From contig JANSLP010000537.1 of assembly GCA_029298735.1 (NCBI GenBank), forward strand, positions 1 to 13,380: a stretch of DNA of 13,380 bases. The letters run 5' to 3'. The position numbers and the translations under genes were made by a program. This stretch comes from Ophiostoma sp. CBS 140.51. Taxonomy: Eukaryota > Ascomycota > Sordariomycetes > Ophiostomatales > Ophiostomataceae. Below are positions 1-6,797 of this stretch, one piece after another (the first letter of the stretch is position 1; each line of letters begins with the position of its first letter). The notes under the pieces were generated by a model. The model saw only the letters and a program-made list of their open reading frames with translations, ran no database searches and was not told where the DNA came from.

Positions 1-735
1 AATAATTCTGTGGTGGCGGCGGAGAGCCTGGTAGAGTGGTGTCGTAAAGAGGATAAAGAGGATAGGTGATAACGGGGACCCCTGCGGGACGCCAGCGGTG
101 ACGGGCCGTGCCGGGGCTACCTTACCGTCGAAGGCGAGCTCCGTCGTCCGGCTTGTCAAGTAATTCGTTATCCACTTAATTATCCAGTACGGGAGGTGGA
201 GGGTATGTAGTGTGTAGATGAGCCACCCGTGGTGGACGTTATCAAAGGCCCCTTGGATGTCAAGTTGGAGGAGAGACGCCGTGTCGCCGGCGCTCCACGC
301 GCCCCGTACGGCATCAGTAAGGAGGCGGGCCGCGAGCTCTGTCGACCGGTAGCGTCGGTTACCCATTTGACCCTCGGGGAGGAGCTTGTTTTCTTCTGCT
401 GTCTCGGCTAGCCGGCGGGCCACGATAGCTTCGATGACTTTACCGACGGTGTTAAGCAGCGCGATCGGGCGCCACCCTTTTGCTTCTTGCCTCTCTCGAG
501 CAGTTTTACCGGGTTTTGGGATAATTATTGTGCGGGACGCCTTGAAGTGTGACGGCCAGTGGCCGAGGTAGAGGCTGGCGGTGGCGATGTTACGGAGCCA
601 TGGGAAGAGAGAGTCGCCGCAAGCGCGGAGGAGTGCGTTCGATATTTGGTCCGGTCCCGGCGCTTTCCTCGGGGAGGTACGGTAGACTGCTGCCGTGACG
701 TCGTCTATGGAGATATTTTGGCTGACAATTATTCT
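1..735 (-). mobile_element. 5'-truncated non-LTR retrotransposon (LINE, Tad1-like), partial
   Basis: A LINE fragment lies on the minus strand and leaves the window at its left edge, so its 3' half is not visible. The minus-strand frame is open for 245 codons and ends upstream at an in-frame TAA at 736-738. There the sequence changes abruptly from CpG-rich coding DNA to AT-rich DNA. The endonuclease domain and ORF1 that should precede the reverse transcriptase are absent, which fits the 5' truncation usual for target-primed reverse transcription. The element lies about 330 bp beyond the stop of the FIG1-like gene and has the same orientation. There are no premature stops and no evident excess of TpA, so RIP has not visibly acted on it. 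The Tad1 assignment rests on motif resemblance only. Confidence 0.85.
1..735 (-). pseudogene. LINE reverse transcriptase fragment (fingers/palm, motifs up to B)
   Basis: This is the coding content of the LINE fragment: an RNA-dependent DNA polymerase that copies element RNA at a nicked target. Read from 735 downward, it contains PGPDQISNALLRA, then IIIPKPGK, GWRPIALLNTVGKVIEAIV, the substrate region MGNRRYRSTELA, motif A LDIQGAFDNVHH (first catalytic Asp codon at 261-259) and motif B AGVPQGSPLSPILF (about 96-55). The YADD-type motif C would lie past the left edge and cannot be checked. There is no start codon at the 5' end and the frame is cut from its upstream domains, so this copy cannot be an autonomous gene even though the visible frame is unbroken. 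The family (LINE-type RT) is clear; the exact clade is not. Confidence 0.9.
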
Positions 736-1068
736 TTATTTTAATATATTAATTTTTTGATAAATTCCGTTTGCACAACATATAAAACAATAACAACAAC
801 AACAATTTAGCAATAAAATAAACTTATTTTCAACGATAAATTCAATTTTATTTTTCATATTCATACAAACGAAACAAAGGAGACGAAACAGACAACAAAG
901 TGACATTGAAAGTGACAAAAATCAAAAGCCCACACAAAAATTACAACAATGACGCCTTTGTACCGAACCATCCAAGGGCGTGCATTGTCCAAGCAAAGGA
1001 AAGACAAAAAGAAAGTGACAAAAGAAATTGAAGACGCTATTCACATCCTTCTCAACTAAGTGCACCCC
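736..1068. other. AT-rich spacer / 3' flank of the FIG1-like gene
   Basis: No gene is seen here. The stretch is A-rich on the plus strand, with a short (AAC)4 microsatellite at 792-803. It separates the LINE fragment from the stop codon of the FIG1-like gene and probably holds that gene's 3' UTR and poly(A) site. A 60-codon minus-strand frame here is Cys-rich only because it reads the AAC repeat in reverse, and it is not considered coding. Confidence 0.6.
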
Positions 1069-1899
1069 TTACAGAACCTTCCGCCAGACTGTCTCAAGCA
1101 GCGGGTGCCACAACATGGTCAGCACGACAATCAGCCACTCCAGGACCTGGATGGAGGTGCCACCCGAGACATTAATGGCCGACGCCGAGGTGGACGACGC
1201 CGAGTCGCCACCAGGCAGGGACGTGCCGGCGAACAGGAGAGCGCGCACAGCGACCGTCGACGAGATGGCGGCAGCCAGGGCGGCCATGACGGCGCCCGTG
1301 GTCAGCATGACCGCCGCATTCCAGGCATTGCGGGTGTGCCCGTAGCCCTTTTCGTCCGCGTACTCGTCGGACTGCACACCGCGGGAGGCGATGCGGTGGG
1401 TCAGAAGACTACCGGCGGCGCCGACAAAGCAGAGGGAACTGAGGAACAGAGGAATGTAGACAATCGAGAGCACACCACCGGGACCGGTGCTGCCGCTCTG
1501 GATACCAGCAGCGAGGGCGAGCATAGGCTGGAGGGAGCTTGGCGCAACGGTCGAGGTACCGGGCAAAAAGAACTTGGTGGAGGCGGACGAGGCGTTGACG
1601 GCAACGGACTGAGCGACGGTGCCAGAGCAAGTGAGGTTGACAGGGTCGGTGCCGGCGCACAGACCGAACAGACCGACATGGACTTCAGCCTTGGTGGCGT
1701 TGTTGGCGAGCTTGACGAGGTAGATGCCGGGCAGGCCGGGCGAGGTGGAGATGCAGCCGACGAGGACGAGGATGTAGAAGACGACGATGCAGATGGCGAG
1801 GAGGCCGCCAATGGCCTGACGGAAGTCTGTGTTAAATGTTAGCGGTGATGATGCCAGAGGGGGGTAAAAGGAAGGGCACGTACCTTTCTTAGCAAGCAT
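1069..1899 (-). CDS. Fig1-family four-span membrane protein (mating / Ca2+ regulator type)
   Basis: The spliced product is 257 aa: exon 1 is 1899-1884, the intron 1883-1827, exon 2 1826-1069 (stop TAA 1071-1069). The start MLAKKDFRQAIGG has A at -3. Four hydrophobic spans lie near residues 9-29, 123-147, 174-198 and 230-250. The first outer loop holds the motif G-L-F-G-L-C (57-62) with a second Cys at 72 and N-glycosylation sequons (NAT 48, NLT 69, NAS 83). The block LVGCISTSPGLPGIYLVKL followed by VHVGLFGLC resembles the Fig1 family. In yeast that family supports low-affinity Ca2+ influx and membrane fusion during mating, and in filamentous fungi it affects hyphal growth and sexual development. 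Sur7/PalI-type claudin-like proteins have similar topology and are the main alternative. The existence of the gene is near certain; the family name is from recalled motifs. Confidence 0.75.
   Translation of the reverse strand: MLAKKGTCPSFYPPLASSPLTFNTDFRQAIGGLLAICIVVFYILVLVGCISTSPGLPGIYLVKLANNATKAEVHVGLFGLCAGTDPVNLTCSGTVAQSVAVNASSASTKFFLPGTSTVAPSSLQPMLALAAGIQSGSTGPGGVLSIVYIPLFLSSLCFVGAAGSLLTHRIASRGVQSDEYADEKGYGHTRNAWNAAVMLTTGAVMAALAAAISSTVAVRALLFAGTSLPGGDSASSTSASAINVSGGTSIQVLEWLIVVLTMLWHPLLETVWRKVL
1827..1883 (-). other. intron 1 of the FIG1-like gene (57 nt)
   Basis: The donor GTACGT directly follows codon 5 plus one base. The branch site GCTAAC lies about 17 nt before the acceptor ACACAG. 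Splicing joins G to AC to give Asp6 and the sequence AKKDFRQAIGG. The intron is 57 nt, a multiple of three, and contains no in-frame stop, so the unspliced reading frame is also open. Confidence 0.9.
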
Positions 1900-2177
1900 T
1901 ATGAATTAGAGAAGGGAACAACAAAAAAGGGAAGAAGAAAAGATCGTAGTGTGAGATCGTGGCGAACGAGAATGTCGAGTCGTGAATTGTAAGTCGTGAA
2001 GCGAATGTAAATGTATCAAAATGACCAGCAAGTTGATGTCGAGAAACGAAGGGAAATAAAAACGAAGACGTTAGGAAAGAAAAGGATACAGAACGAGACT
2101 GAAGACTGAAAATCAAAACGAGTGATTGAGTTGCTTCTTTTCCATTTTCTTCCATCCAAAATGAGACGTCGTCCTTC

Positions 2178-2183
2178 TTTATA
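2178..2183 (-). promoter_or_regulatory. TATA box of the FIG1-like gene
   Basis: The minus strand reads AAGATATAAAGAAGG here, about 280 bp upstream of the start codon. Transcription from about 30 bp downstream would give a leader of roughly 250 nt, largely pyrimidine-rich, as is common in fungal genes. Confidence 0.6.
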
Positions 2184-2527
2184 TCTTGTCGTCCTCTTTC
2201 CTATGTTCTATTTTGATGCATCTCCATTCTTTGACAGGCATCACTTGCCGCCGACCGTTTCGGCTGCCTTTGTTGGGTCTTCCTCATTGTCGTTGTCTTT
2301 CTTCTTGACAGTCCCTCTTTCATCGTCAATTCGTGTCCAAACATTTCTTTTTAGTTCATGGGCGGCCCAAACAAAGGGCCTGGGATCCGTTCCCATTGTC
2401 TCGATTGCCGCCGCCAGTCTGTCGTTTTGCTTCAGAGCATGCCAGAACGTGAACAGTGTTCGTTGTTTGAGAGAGAACCCCTGTCAGTTCTGTCGCGGCT
2501 CTTTGTCGTTCAGGGCCGCTGGCGGTC

Positions 2528-2534
2528 TGATTGG
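2528..2534 (-). promoter_or_regulatory. CCAAT box (CCAATCA)
   Basis: The minus strand reads CCAATCA, the consensus for the fungal CCAAT-binding (HAP) complex, about 350 bp upstream of the FIG1-like TATA box. A plus-strand CCAATC lies at 2635-2640, about 100 bp away. Confidence 0.4.
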
Positions 2535-2571
2535 TGGATGTGGCGTCTCCACTCACACTCCAGGTCGCTTA

Positions 2572-2591
2572 TTTCAGGGCCTTTCAGGGCC
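2572..2591. repeat. tandem 10-bp repeat TTTCAGGGCC x2, with a further copy upstream
   Basis: Two exact adjacent copies of TTTCAGGGCC lie here, and TTCAGGGCC also occurs at 2509-2517. The function is unknown; it may be a transcription factor site. Confidence 0.6.
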
Positions 2592-3074
2592 CAGCGCCCA
2601 CCGTTTGTTGATTCTCGCCAGGGACTTGCGAGAGCCAATCGACCCCTGACCCACGATTTCCAGCGGCTCTGTCTTTTGTTTACAGTGGCCTCAGCGCTCA
2701 AAACACCGAACATCCAGCGTTCACGGCGGCTACTCTGACAAGATCTGGGCTTCTTGATCTACCCTTGGCATCTTCTGTTTTTAGAACAGGAGCGACTGTT
2801 GGTATCAGTTAGATACTGACGTCGTACATAAAGCTTCTCTCTTTATTTATTTTCTCTCGACGCTGTTTCATGATCAATCCATATCTGGCCATTCAGCAGT
2901 GAGACGTCGAATGGATGTCAGCGGCTGTTTCCTCCACAAATAAGCATCTGCTAAAACACGTGAGTGACGTCGTTTTCATAATTATTGTACGTACGTCTGT
3001 CACTGACTGCCGTAACATCTTGCACAACTTTTGCATCGTGCCGCCTGCCGTACGCATTTATTAAGCGTTGGACA

Positions 3075-3095
3075 TATCGGCGGATTTATCGGCGG
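3075..3095 (+). repeat. direct repeat TATCGGCGG x2, 12-bp spacing
   Basis: Two exact 9-bp copies at 3075-3083 and 3087-3095 each contain CGGCGG. CGG direct repeats are the usual target of fungal Zn2Cys6 regulators. The pair sits about 380 bp upstream of the reductase TATA box. Confidence 0.5.
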
Positions 3096-3179
3096 TCGAG
3101 AGAACATTTTGCAATTTTGGCGTGGGCTGGGGTGGTTTTGACTCTGGCAGTGACAGTGGCCACATCCGGACTTATGCCT

Positions 3180-3333
3180 TGGTGTAAGTGGACAGTGTTA
3201 ATATATCGTAATGTATTATGCACTGTTCTAGACGACCTCGGTACATATTTATTGGCGCGTTACACTAAGCACATTATGTACACAGTACACAGTGCGAGTG
3301 CCACTTACACGACTTGCATCTTGACTTACACCA
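3180..3333. repeat. nested inverted repeats in the reductase promoter
   Basis: GTGTAAGTGG at 3182-3191 is matched in inverse by CCACTTACAC at 3301-3310. The overlapping TGGTGTAAGT at 3180-3189 is matched by ACTTACACCA at 3324-3333. Inside lies a second pair, ACAGTG at 3192-3197 and CACTGT at 3221-3226, around an AT-rich loop. Confidence 0.55.
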
Positions 3334-3477
3334 ACATCGCCGGACTTCTTACGACCGGCAGCCAGGCAACATCTTCGGACACTTTGCTGTCCGGGAGGCC
3401 GTTTTATGTACAAGTACGCATTAATAGAAGTGCCCGACGGAGAATGTAAAGAGCTGCGCGTATGAGCGTTGTAAAGA

Positions 3478-3483
3478 TATAAA
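3478..3483 (+). promoter_or_regulatory. TATA box of the aldo-keto reductase gene
   Basis: AAAGATATAAAGG lies 139 bp upstream of the chosen ATG, so the leader is about 105 nt. The 11-mer AAGATATAAAG is identical to that at the FIG1-like promoter. Confidence 0.7.
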
Positions 3484-3541
3484 GGTTGACCCAGTCGCTG
3501 TGTTGTCGTCGGTCAATATCATCTTCAACTTCATCAGCATC

Positions 3542-3565
3542 ATCAATATCAATATCAATATCAAT
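3542..3565 (+). repeat. (ATCAAT)4 microsatellite in the reductase 5' leader
   Basis: Four exact ATCAAT hexamers are followed by a fifth imperfect unit (ATCAAC). They lie between the TATA box and the start codon, so they are probably transcribed as part of the 5' UTR. Confidence 0.85.
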
Positions 3566-3616
3566 ATCAACTACACGATCACTCTCAACACATCTTCATA
3601 CACACCCAACATCACC

Positions 3617-4654
3617 ATGGCCTCTCCCATCACTTCCCGCCCCCTCGGCAAGAACGGCCCTGTCCTGCCCCGTCTGGGTCTCGGCCTCATGAACAACAGC
3701 GGCGCCTACAACGCTGCCGGCTCTGATGAAGAGCGTTTCGCCTTTCTGGACAAGGCCTATGAAATTGGCGAGCGCTTTTGGGACACGGCCGACATGTACA
3801 TGGACTCGGAGGACCTGTTGGGCAAGTGGTTCGCCCGCAATCCGGAGAAACGCAAGGACATTTTCCTGGCCTCCAAGTTTGCCATTGACATGTCCAACCC
3901 GGCCGACATCAAGATCAACTCGTCGCCCGAGTATGCCCGCCAGCAGCTCGCCAGGTCGCTCCAGCGCATGCAGACGGACTATGTCGACCTCTACTACGTC
4001 CACCGCATCGACGGCAAGACGCCCATCGAGAGAACCATGGAGGCGCTGGTCGAGGCCAAGAGCCAGGGCAAGATCAAGTACATTGGCTTGAGCGGGTGCA
4101 GTGCCACCACTTTGAGACGTGCCCACGCTGTGCACCCTGTGACGGCCGTCCAGATGGAGTACTCCCTGTTTGCCCGCGACATTGAGGCGGTCAACGACGC
4201 CAAGAAGGGTGTTTTGAGTGCAGCCCGCGAGCTGGGTGTGGGTGTCGTCGCCTACTCCCCTCTCGGCCGCGGCATCCTGACGGGTGGCATTTCGAGCGGG
4301 TCTGACCTCGAGTCGGCCGGCGATATGCGCAAGAACTTTGGTCTGCCGTGGTTCCAGGAGGGCAATTTGGAGAAGAACATTGCGACGGTGGCCCAGATTA
4401 GCGAGGTGGCCAAGGCCAAGGGTGTCACGACGCCGCAGCTTTGTCTGGCCTGGATCCTGGCGCAGGGTGACGACATCTTTGCTATTCCTGGAACGCGAAA
4501 CGCGGAACGCCTCCAGCAAAACCTGGCTTCGCTGGACATTACTTTGACGGCCGATGAGCAGAAGAAGTTGCGGGCGCTGGGCGAGCAGGTGGCCGGTGGC
4601 CGGACCAAGGAGGAGCACGCCTCCATTGACTTTGGCGAGTCGCCGGAGCTGTAA
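3617..4654 (+). CDS. NADPH-dependent aldo-keto reductase (YakC/AKR13-like)
   Basis: The product is 345 aa with no intron. The start lies in the strong context ATCACCATGGCC. The frame stays open upstream to 3500, but only from a GTG within the leader. The protein is a TIM-barrel oxidoreductase, presumably cytosolic, that reduces aldehydes or ketones with NAD(P)H. The catalytic tetrad is visible as Asp56 and Tyr61 (WDTADMYMDSEDLLGKW), Lys87 (FLASKFAI) and His129 (DLYYVHRID). The cofactor-binding segments are YSPLGRGILTG (214-224) and IPGTRNAERLQQNL (290-303). The length matches the family. Similar fungal proteins are annotated as YakC or pyridoxal reductase-like, but the substrate cannot be read from sequence. 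The gene converges on the protease gene, with stops 151 bp apart, and a 371-codon antisense frame overlaps it (see findings). Confidence 0.95.
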   Translation: MASPITSRPLGKNGPVLPRLGLGLMNNSGAYNAAGSDEERFAFLDKAYEIGERFWDTADMYMDSEDLLGKWFARNPEKRKDIFLASKFAIDMSNPADIKINSSPEYARQQLARSLQRMQTDYVDLYYVHRIDGKTPIERTMEALVEAKSQGKIKYIGLSGCSATTLRRAHAVHPVTAVQMEYSLFARDIEAVNDAKKGVLSAARELGVGVVAYSPLGRGILTGGISSGSDLESAGDMRKNFGLPWFQEGNLEKNIATVAQISEVAKAKGVTTPQLCLAWILAQGDDIFAIPGTRNAERLQQNLASLDITLTADEQKKLRALGEQVAGGRTKEEHASIDFGESPEL

Positions 4655-4757
4655 AGCCCGTCTGTGTAGCAGGCAGGCGAACACACGGAGGAGGAGACTA
4701 AATAGCTTCAAATTTTAAATCAAGTTGAACGCCAACTTATCAGTGCACTACTGAGAA

Positions 4758-4763
4758 AATAAA
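4758..4763 (+). other. poly(A) signal AATAAA of the reductase gene
   Basis: A canonical AATAAA lies 104 bp beyond the reductase stop, inside the 151-bp convergent spacer 4655-4805. The spacer contains no other feature. The two convergent transcripts probably overlap at their 3' ends. Confidence 0.55.
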
Positions 4764-4805
4764 TGCTGACAAATAATCATGTACAAAGTAAAGCAACCAC
4801 GGGTA

Positions 4806-6176
4806 TCAATGCTCTTTTCTCTTTGCAAACCGCATCTCTCCTGCACCGACGTCGAAGGTAGCCACCACATTCGTCAAAAAATTAATACCCAGCTTGTACG
4901 GTGTGGCTCCTGAGTATTCTCCTCCATAATCTACTGGATGTATGATACCCACTCGGCAAAGCTTGCCCGTTGCATCGCGTTCAGTCTGTCGGAGCAAGTC
5001 TTCTTTTGCAAAGTAAAACAACTTATTTTCCTTTCCTTGACCAATGGCCACACCAAGTGTCGGCACTTTGGCATTGCATGGTGCGCCGTATGTCCCGTCT
5101 GGGAATTGCCAGCGCGCTGGTGGGTCAAAGGAAGCCAAGACAGAGGCTACCAATTCGGCGGGCAGGATTGACAGTGTCGAAACGGCATCGATGGTCACGG
5201 TCGGCAGTTCACCGCCGTTGTCTTTTGACGTGTTGTCCACCCAAGTAGCCTGACAAACCAAGCCGTAAATGCTCCTTTGACTGAAGATCCAACCAGTCGG
5301 CGTGATGGCGTATATGCCGTGCTGCTTGGTGCCGTTTATGTCTTTTTCGATGGTTGGTATGAGTGGCGTCGATACCCACGACAACGGGTCGTAGTCCACT
5401 TCGGACGGAATTCCGCCAAAGGAAAGGTAGCTCTTTTGTTCAGATGACAGTCGTGAGAGAGCCAGTGAAAAGTTGGTGGCCGCCACGTCGTTCTTCCATA
5501 GTGTCGTAAACATCGGGTTGTATCCTTGCCCACCGTCAGCACCAGCAGTCAACGATGGGTATCCCAGTCCCAACAGCCCAGGTGCTTCTCCGAAACTGAA
5601 CCAGTGCGAACGGTCAACAATCCCAATGGGCTGATGAGCTGCCACCAGTCCGCCCAGGCCAACATCCGCCTCACCCAAAACGCCCGTGGCAAACGACCCG
5701 TCGACATAGTAACGGCTGAACTTCTTTTCTGGCGAAGATAGGTCAACATCTCCTGTAAATGGCCGGCCAAGTCCACACTTGCATGTCTCTTGTGGTTCAC
5801 CAGTCTTTGTCAAACATTGATACCCATCGCCAGCCACCCATATATCGCTACTGCCCGTATCGAGTTGGACGGCGACGGTGTGCCCGTTGACGGTGATATT
5901 GACGATAAAGTACGTGTCGCGAACGTTGATGAGGGGGATGGTGACGACTTGTTGTTGTTGGGGATATCGAGGATGTTGCTGTAGAAGAGAGTCGCCGTCC
6001 TGACTGATGACGACCTGGGAGGTCTCTTCTGTTTGTAGTATTTGACGTTCCTCGATTTGTGGCTCTGTGACATCTGATGCATTTGTTTGTGGTATTGATC
6101 TTGATGAGGAAAGGTTGATGACTGCTAACACTGTGACTGTTGCCCACCGCCATGATGACCGCTGTATCCGTGCCAT
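4806..6176 (-). CDS. secreted pepsin-family (A1) aspartic protease-like protein
   Basis: The product is 456 aa with no intron. The chosen start MARIQRSSWRW begins a signal peptide (hydrophobic core about 11-22, cleavage near 26-31). The frame is open further upstream to 6401, but that extension lies across the TATA box. A pro-like segment with a Gln-rich patch (66-76) follows. The pepsin fold is clear: first active site VQLDTGSSDIWV with Asp106, flap YVDGS with Tyr157, hydrophobic-Gly signature APGLLGLGY, C-terminal YKLGINFLTNVVATFD. The second triad, expected as D-T/S-G, is TIDAVSTLSILP: Asp330 is kept but followed by Ala-Val. That removes a residue of the usual fireman's grip and the conserved Gly, so activity is uncertain. 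Six Cys lie in the mature part, with several N-glycosylation sequons. No GPI tail is apparent. The likely role is an extracellular or vacuolar protease, or a pseudoprotease. Confidence 0.92.
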   Translation of the reverse strand: MARIQRSSWRWATVTVLAVINLSSSRSIPQTNASDVTEPQIEERQILQTEETSQVVISQDGDSLLQQHPRYPQQQQVVTIPLINVRDTYFIVNITVNGHTVAVQLDTGSSDIWVAGDGYQCLTKTGEPQETCKCGLGRPFTGDVDLSSPEKKFSRYYVDGSFATGVLGEADVGLGGLVAAHQPIGIVDRSHWFSFGEAPGLLGLGYPSLTAGADGGQGYNPMFTTLWKNDVAATNFSLALSRLSSEQKSYLSFGGIPSEVDYDPLSWVSTPLIPTIEKDINGTKQHGIYAITPTGWIFSQRSIYGLVCQATWVDNTSKDNGGELPTVTIDAVSTLSILPAELVASVLASFDPPARWQFPDGTYGAPCNAKVPTLGVAIGQGKENKLFYFAKEDLLRQTERDATGKLCRVGIIHPVDYGGEYSGATPYKLGINFLTNVVATFDVGAGEMRFAKRKEH

Positions 6177-6269
6177 TGTGTTTTCAATGAGTTGTTGGAA
6201 CAAGCCCAATTGCGATGTAAATATAAATAAGAAGCGTCGGCGTGACCTGAAAGACAAGGTTTTCAGCAG

Positions 6270-6275
6270 TTTATA
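6270..6275 (-). promoter_or_regulatory. TATA box of the aspartic protease gene
   Basis: The minus strand reads GGATATAAACTGC about 95 bp upstream of the start ATG, giving a leader of about 65 nt. It supports the start at 6176 over the longer open frame. Confidence 0.65.
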
Positions 6276-6276
6276 T

Positions 6277-6797
6277 CCAATTCGCGAGGGCAGGAATCCC
6301 TCGCTCGTTGGCTTGTTAGTGGAACAGAGATAACCTGGAACAGCTGCTGCTGTTTTGTGTAATTTTATTTTGCGGCACAGCTGAGAGCCTCCCAGCATCA
6401 TTTCCCACGCCTCTACTCTGCATCACGCTCTCATCCCTGATAATCTGTGATGCAGAATATCCTTGCACCCAAAATAAACGCACAATGTGAGAGAAGAAAT
6501 GGCTAGGTCAGGTCATGTCGCTGCCTGTGTCAGCCGTGTAAGTCCGTTGGTCAACTTAGTCTAATTCAGAACGCATCCTCTCAACACACCATGCATTCAT
6601 CGTACATCCACAGTGCAGCCAACTGGCACTCGTTTACCTTGCTATTTGTTCGTCTCTACTTTGATATTAATTTCAGTTCTGATGTAATTACACGTCTTCC
6701 GATAACAAGGTTGCGATTCCTGTTTGGCTACATGTGTAGGATCACTGTACATATCCAAAATGTGACTTTTATCTTCGTTTCTTCGTTGTCTTGCTGT
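6277..6797. other. intergenic: protease upstream region and hydrolase 3' flank
   Basis: No gene is supported. The part near 6400-6460 holds a perfect 10-bp inverted repeat (separate entry). The rest, up to the hydrolase stop, is T-rich on the plus strand and presumably includes the hydrolase 3' UTR. A plus-strand frame running 6591-7400 is the antisense shadow of the hydrolase exon. Confidence 0.5.
6417..6456. repeat. perfect 10-bp inverted repeat with 20-nt loop
   Basis: TCTGCATCAC at 6417-6426 is the exact reverse complement of GTGATGCAGA at 6447-6456. It lies about 145 bp upstream of the protease TATA box. It could be a dimer-type regulator site or form a hairpin. Confidence 0.7.

Larger units (their letters stand above)
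2165..2971. promoter_or_regulatory. cluster of four GACGTC (CRE/ATF-like) palindromes plus one E-box
   Basis: GACGTC occurs at 2165-2170, 2818-2823, 2903-2908 and 2966-2971. The second and fourth are full TGACGTC. CACGTG at 2957-2962 stands three bases before the last TGACGTC. These are classic sites for bZIP factors of the CREB/ATF class and for bHLH or bZIP E-box binders. Four copies of a fixed 6-mer in about 800 bp is far above chance (about 0.2 expected with equal base use). Binding itself is inferred. Confidence 0.5.
1900..3616. promoter_or_regulatory. divergent promoter region between the FIG1-like gene and the aldo-keto reductase gene
   Basis: This 1.7 kb region holds no supported gene. 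It contains the leader and TATA box of the FIG1-like gene at the left and those of the reductase at the right. Between them are GACGTC palindromes, an E-box CACGTG, CCAAT boxes, a CGGCGG direct repeat and nested inverted repeats (listed separately). The two longer open frames on the plus strand (2122-2649 and 2985-3449) begin at GTG and TTG rather than ATG, and neither looks like a protein. Confidence 0.7.

Noticed and set aside
2122..2649. Plus-strand open frame of 175 codons antisense to the FIG1-like leader
   Set aside because: It starts at GTG and reads through the TATA box and CT-rich leader of the FIG1-like gene. Its Phe/Ser/Leu richness reflects base composition.
2985..3449. Plus-strand open frame of 154 codons in the divergent promoter
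   Set aside because: It starts at TTG, not ATG, overlaps the inverted repeats and ends just before the reductase TATA box. The translation has no domain or signal character.
3500..3616. N-terminal extension of the reductase frame upstream of 3617
   Set aside because: It begins at GTG and would translate the ATCAAT microsatellite into an Ile/Asn run. The ATG at 3617 has an ideal context and begins exactly where the conserved reductase starts.
6177..6401. N-terminal extension of the protease frame
   Set aside because: It spans the TATA box, and the signal peptide would become internal. The start at 6176 gives a normal secretion signal.
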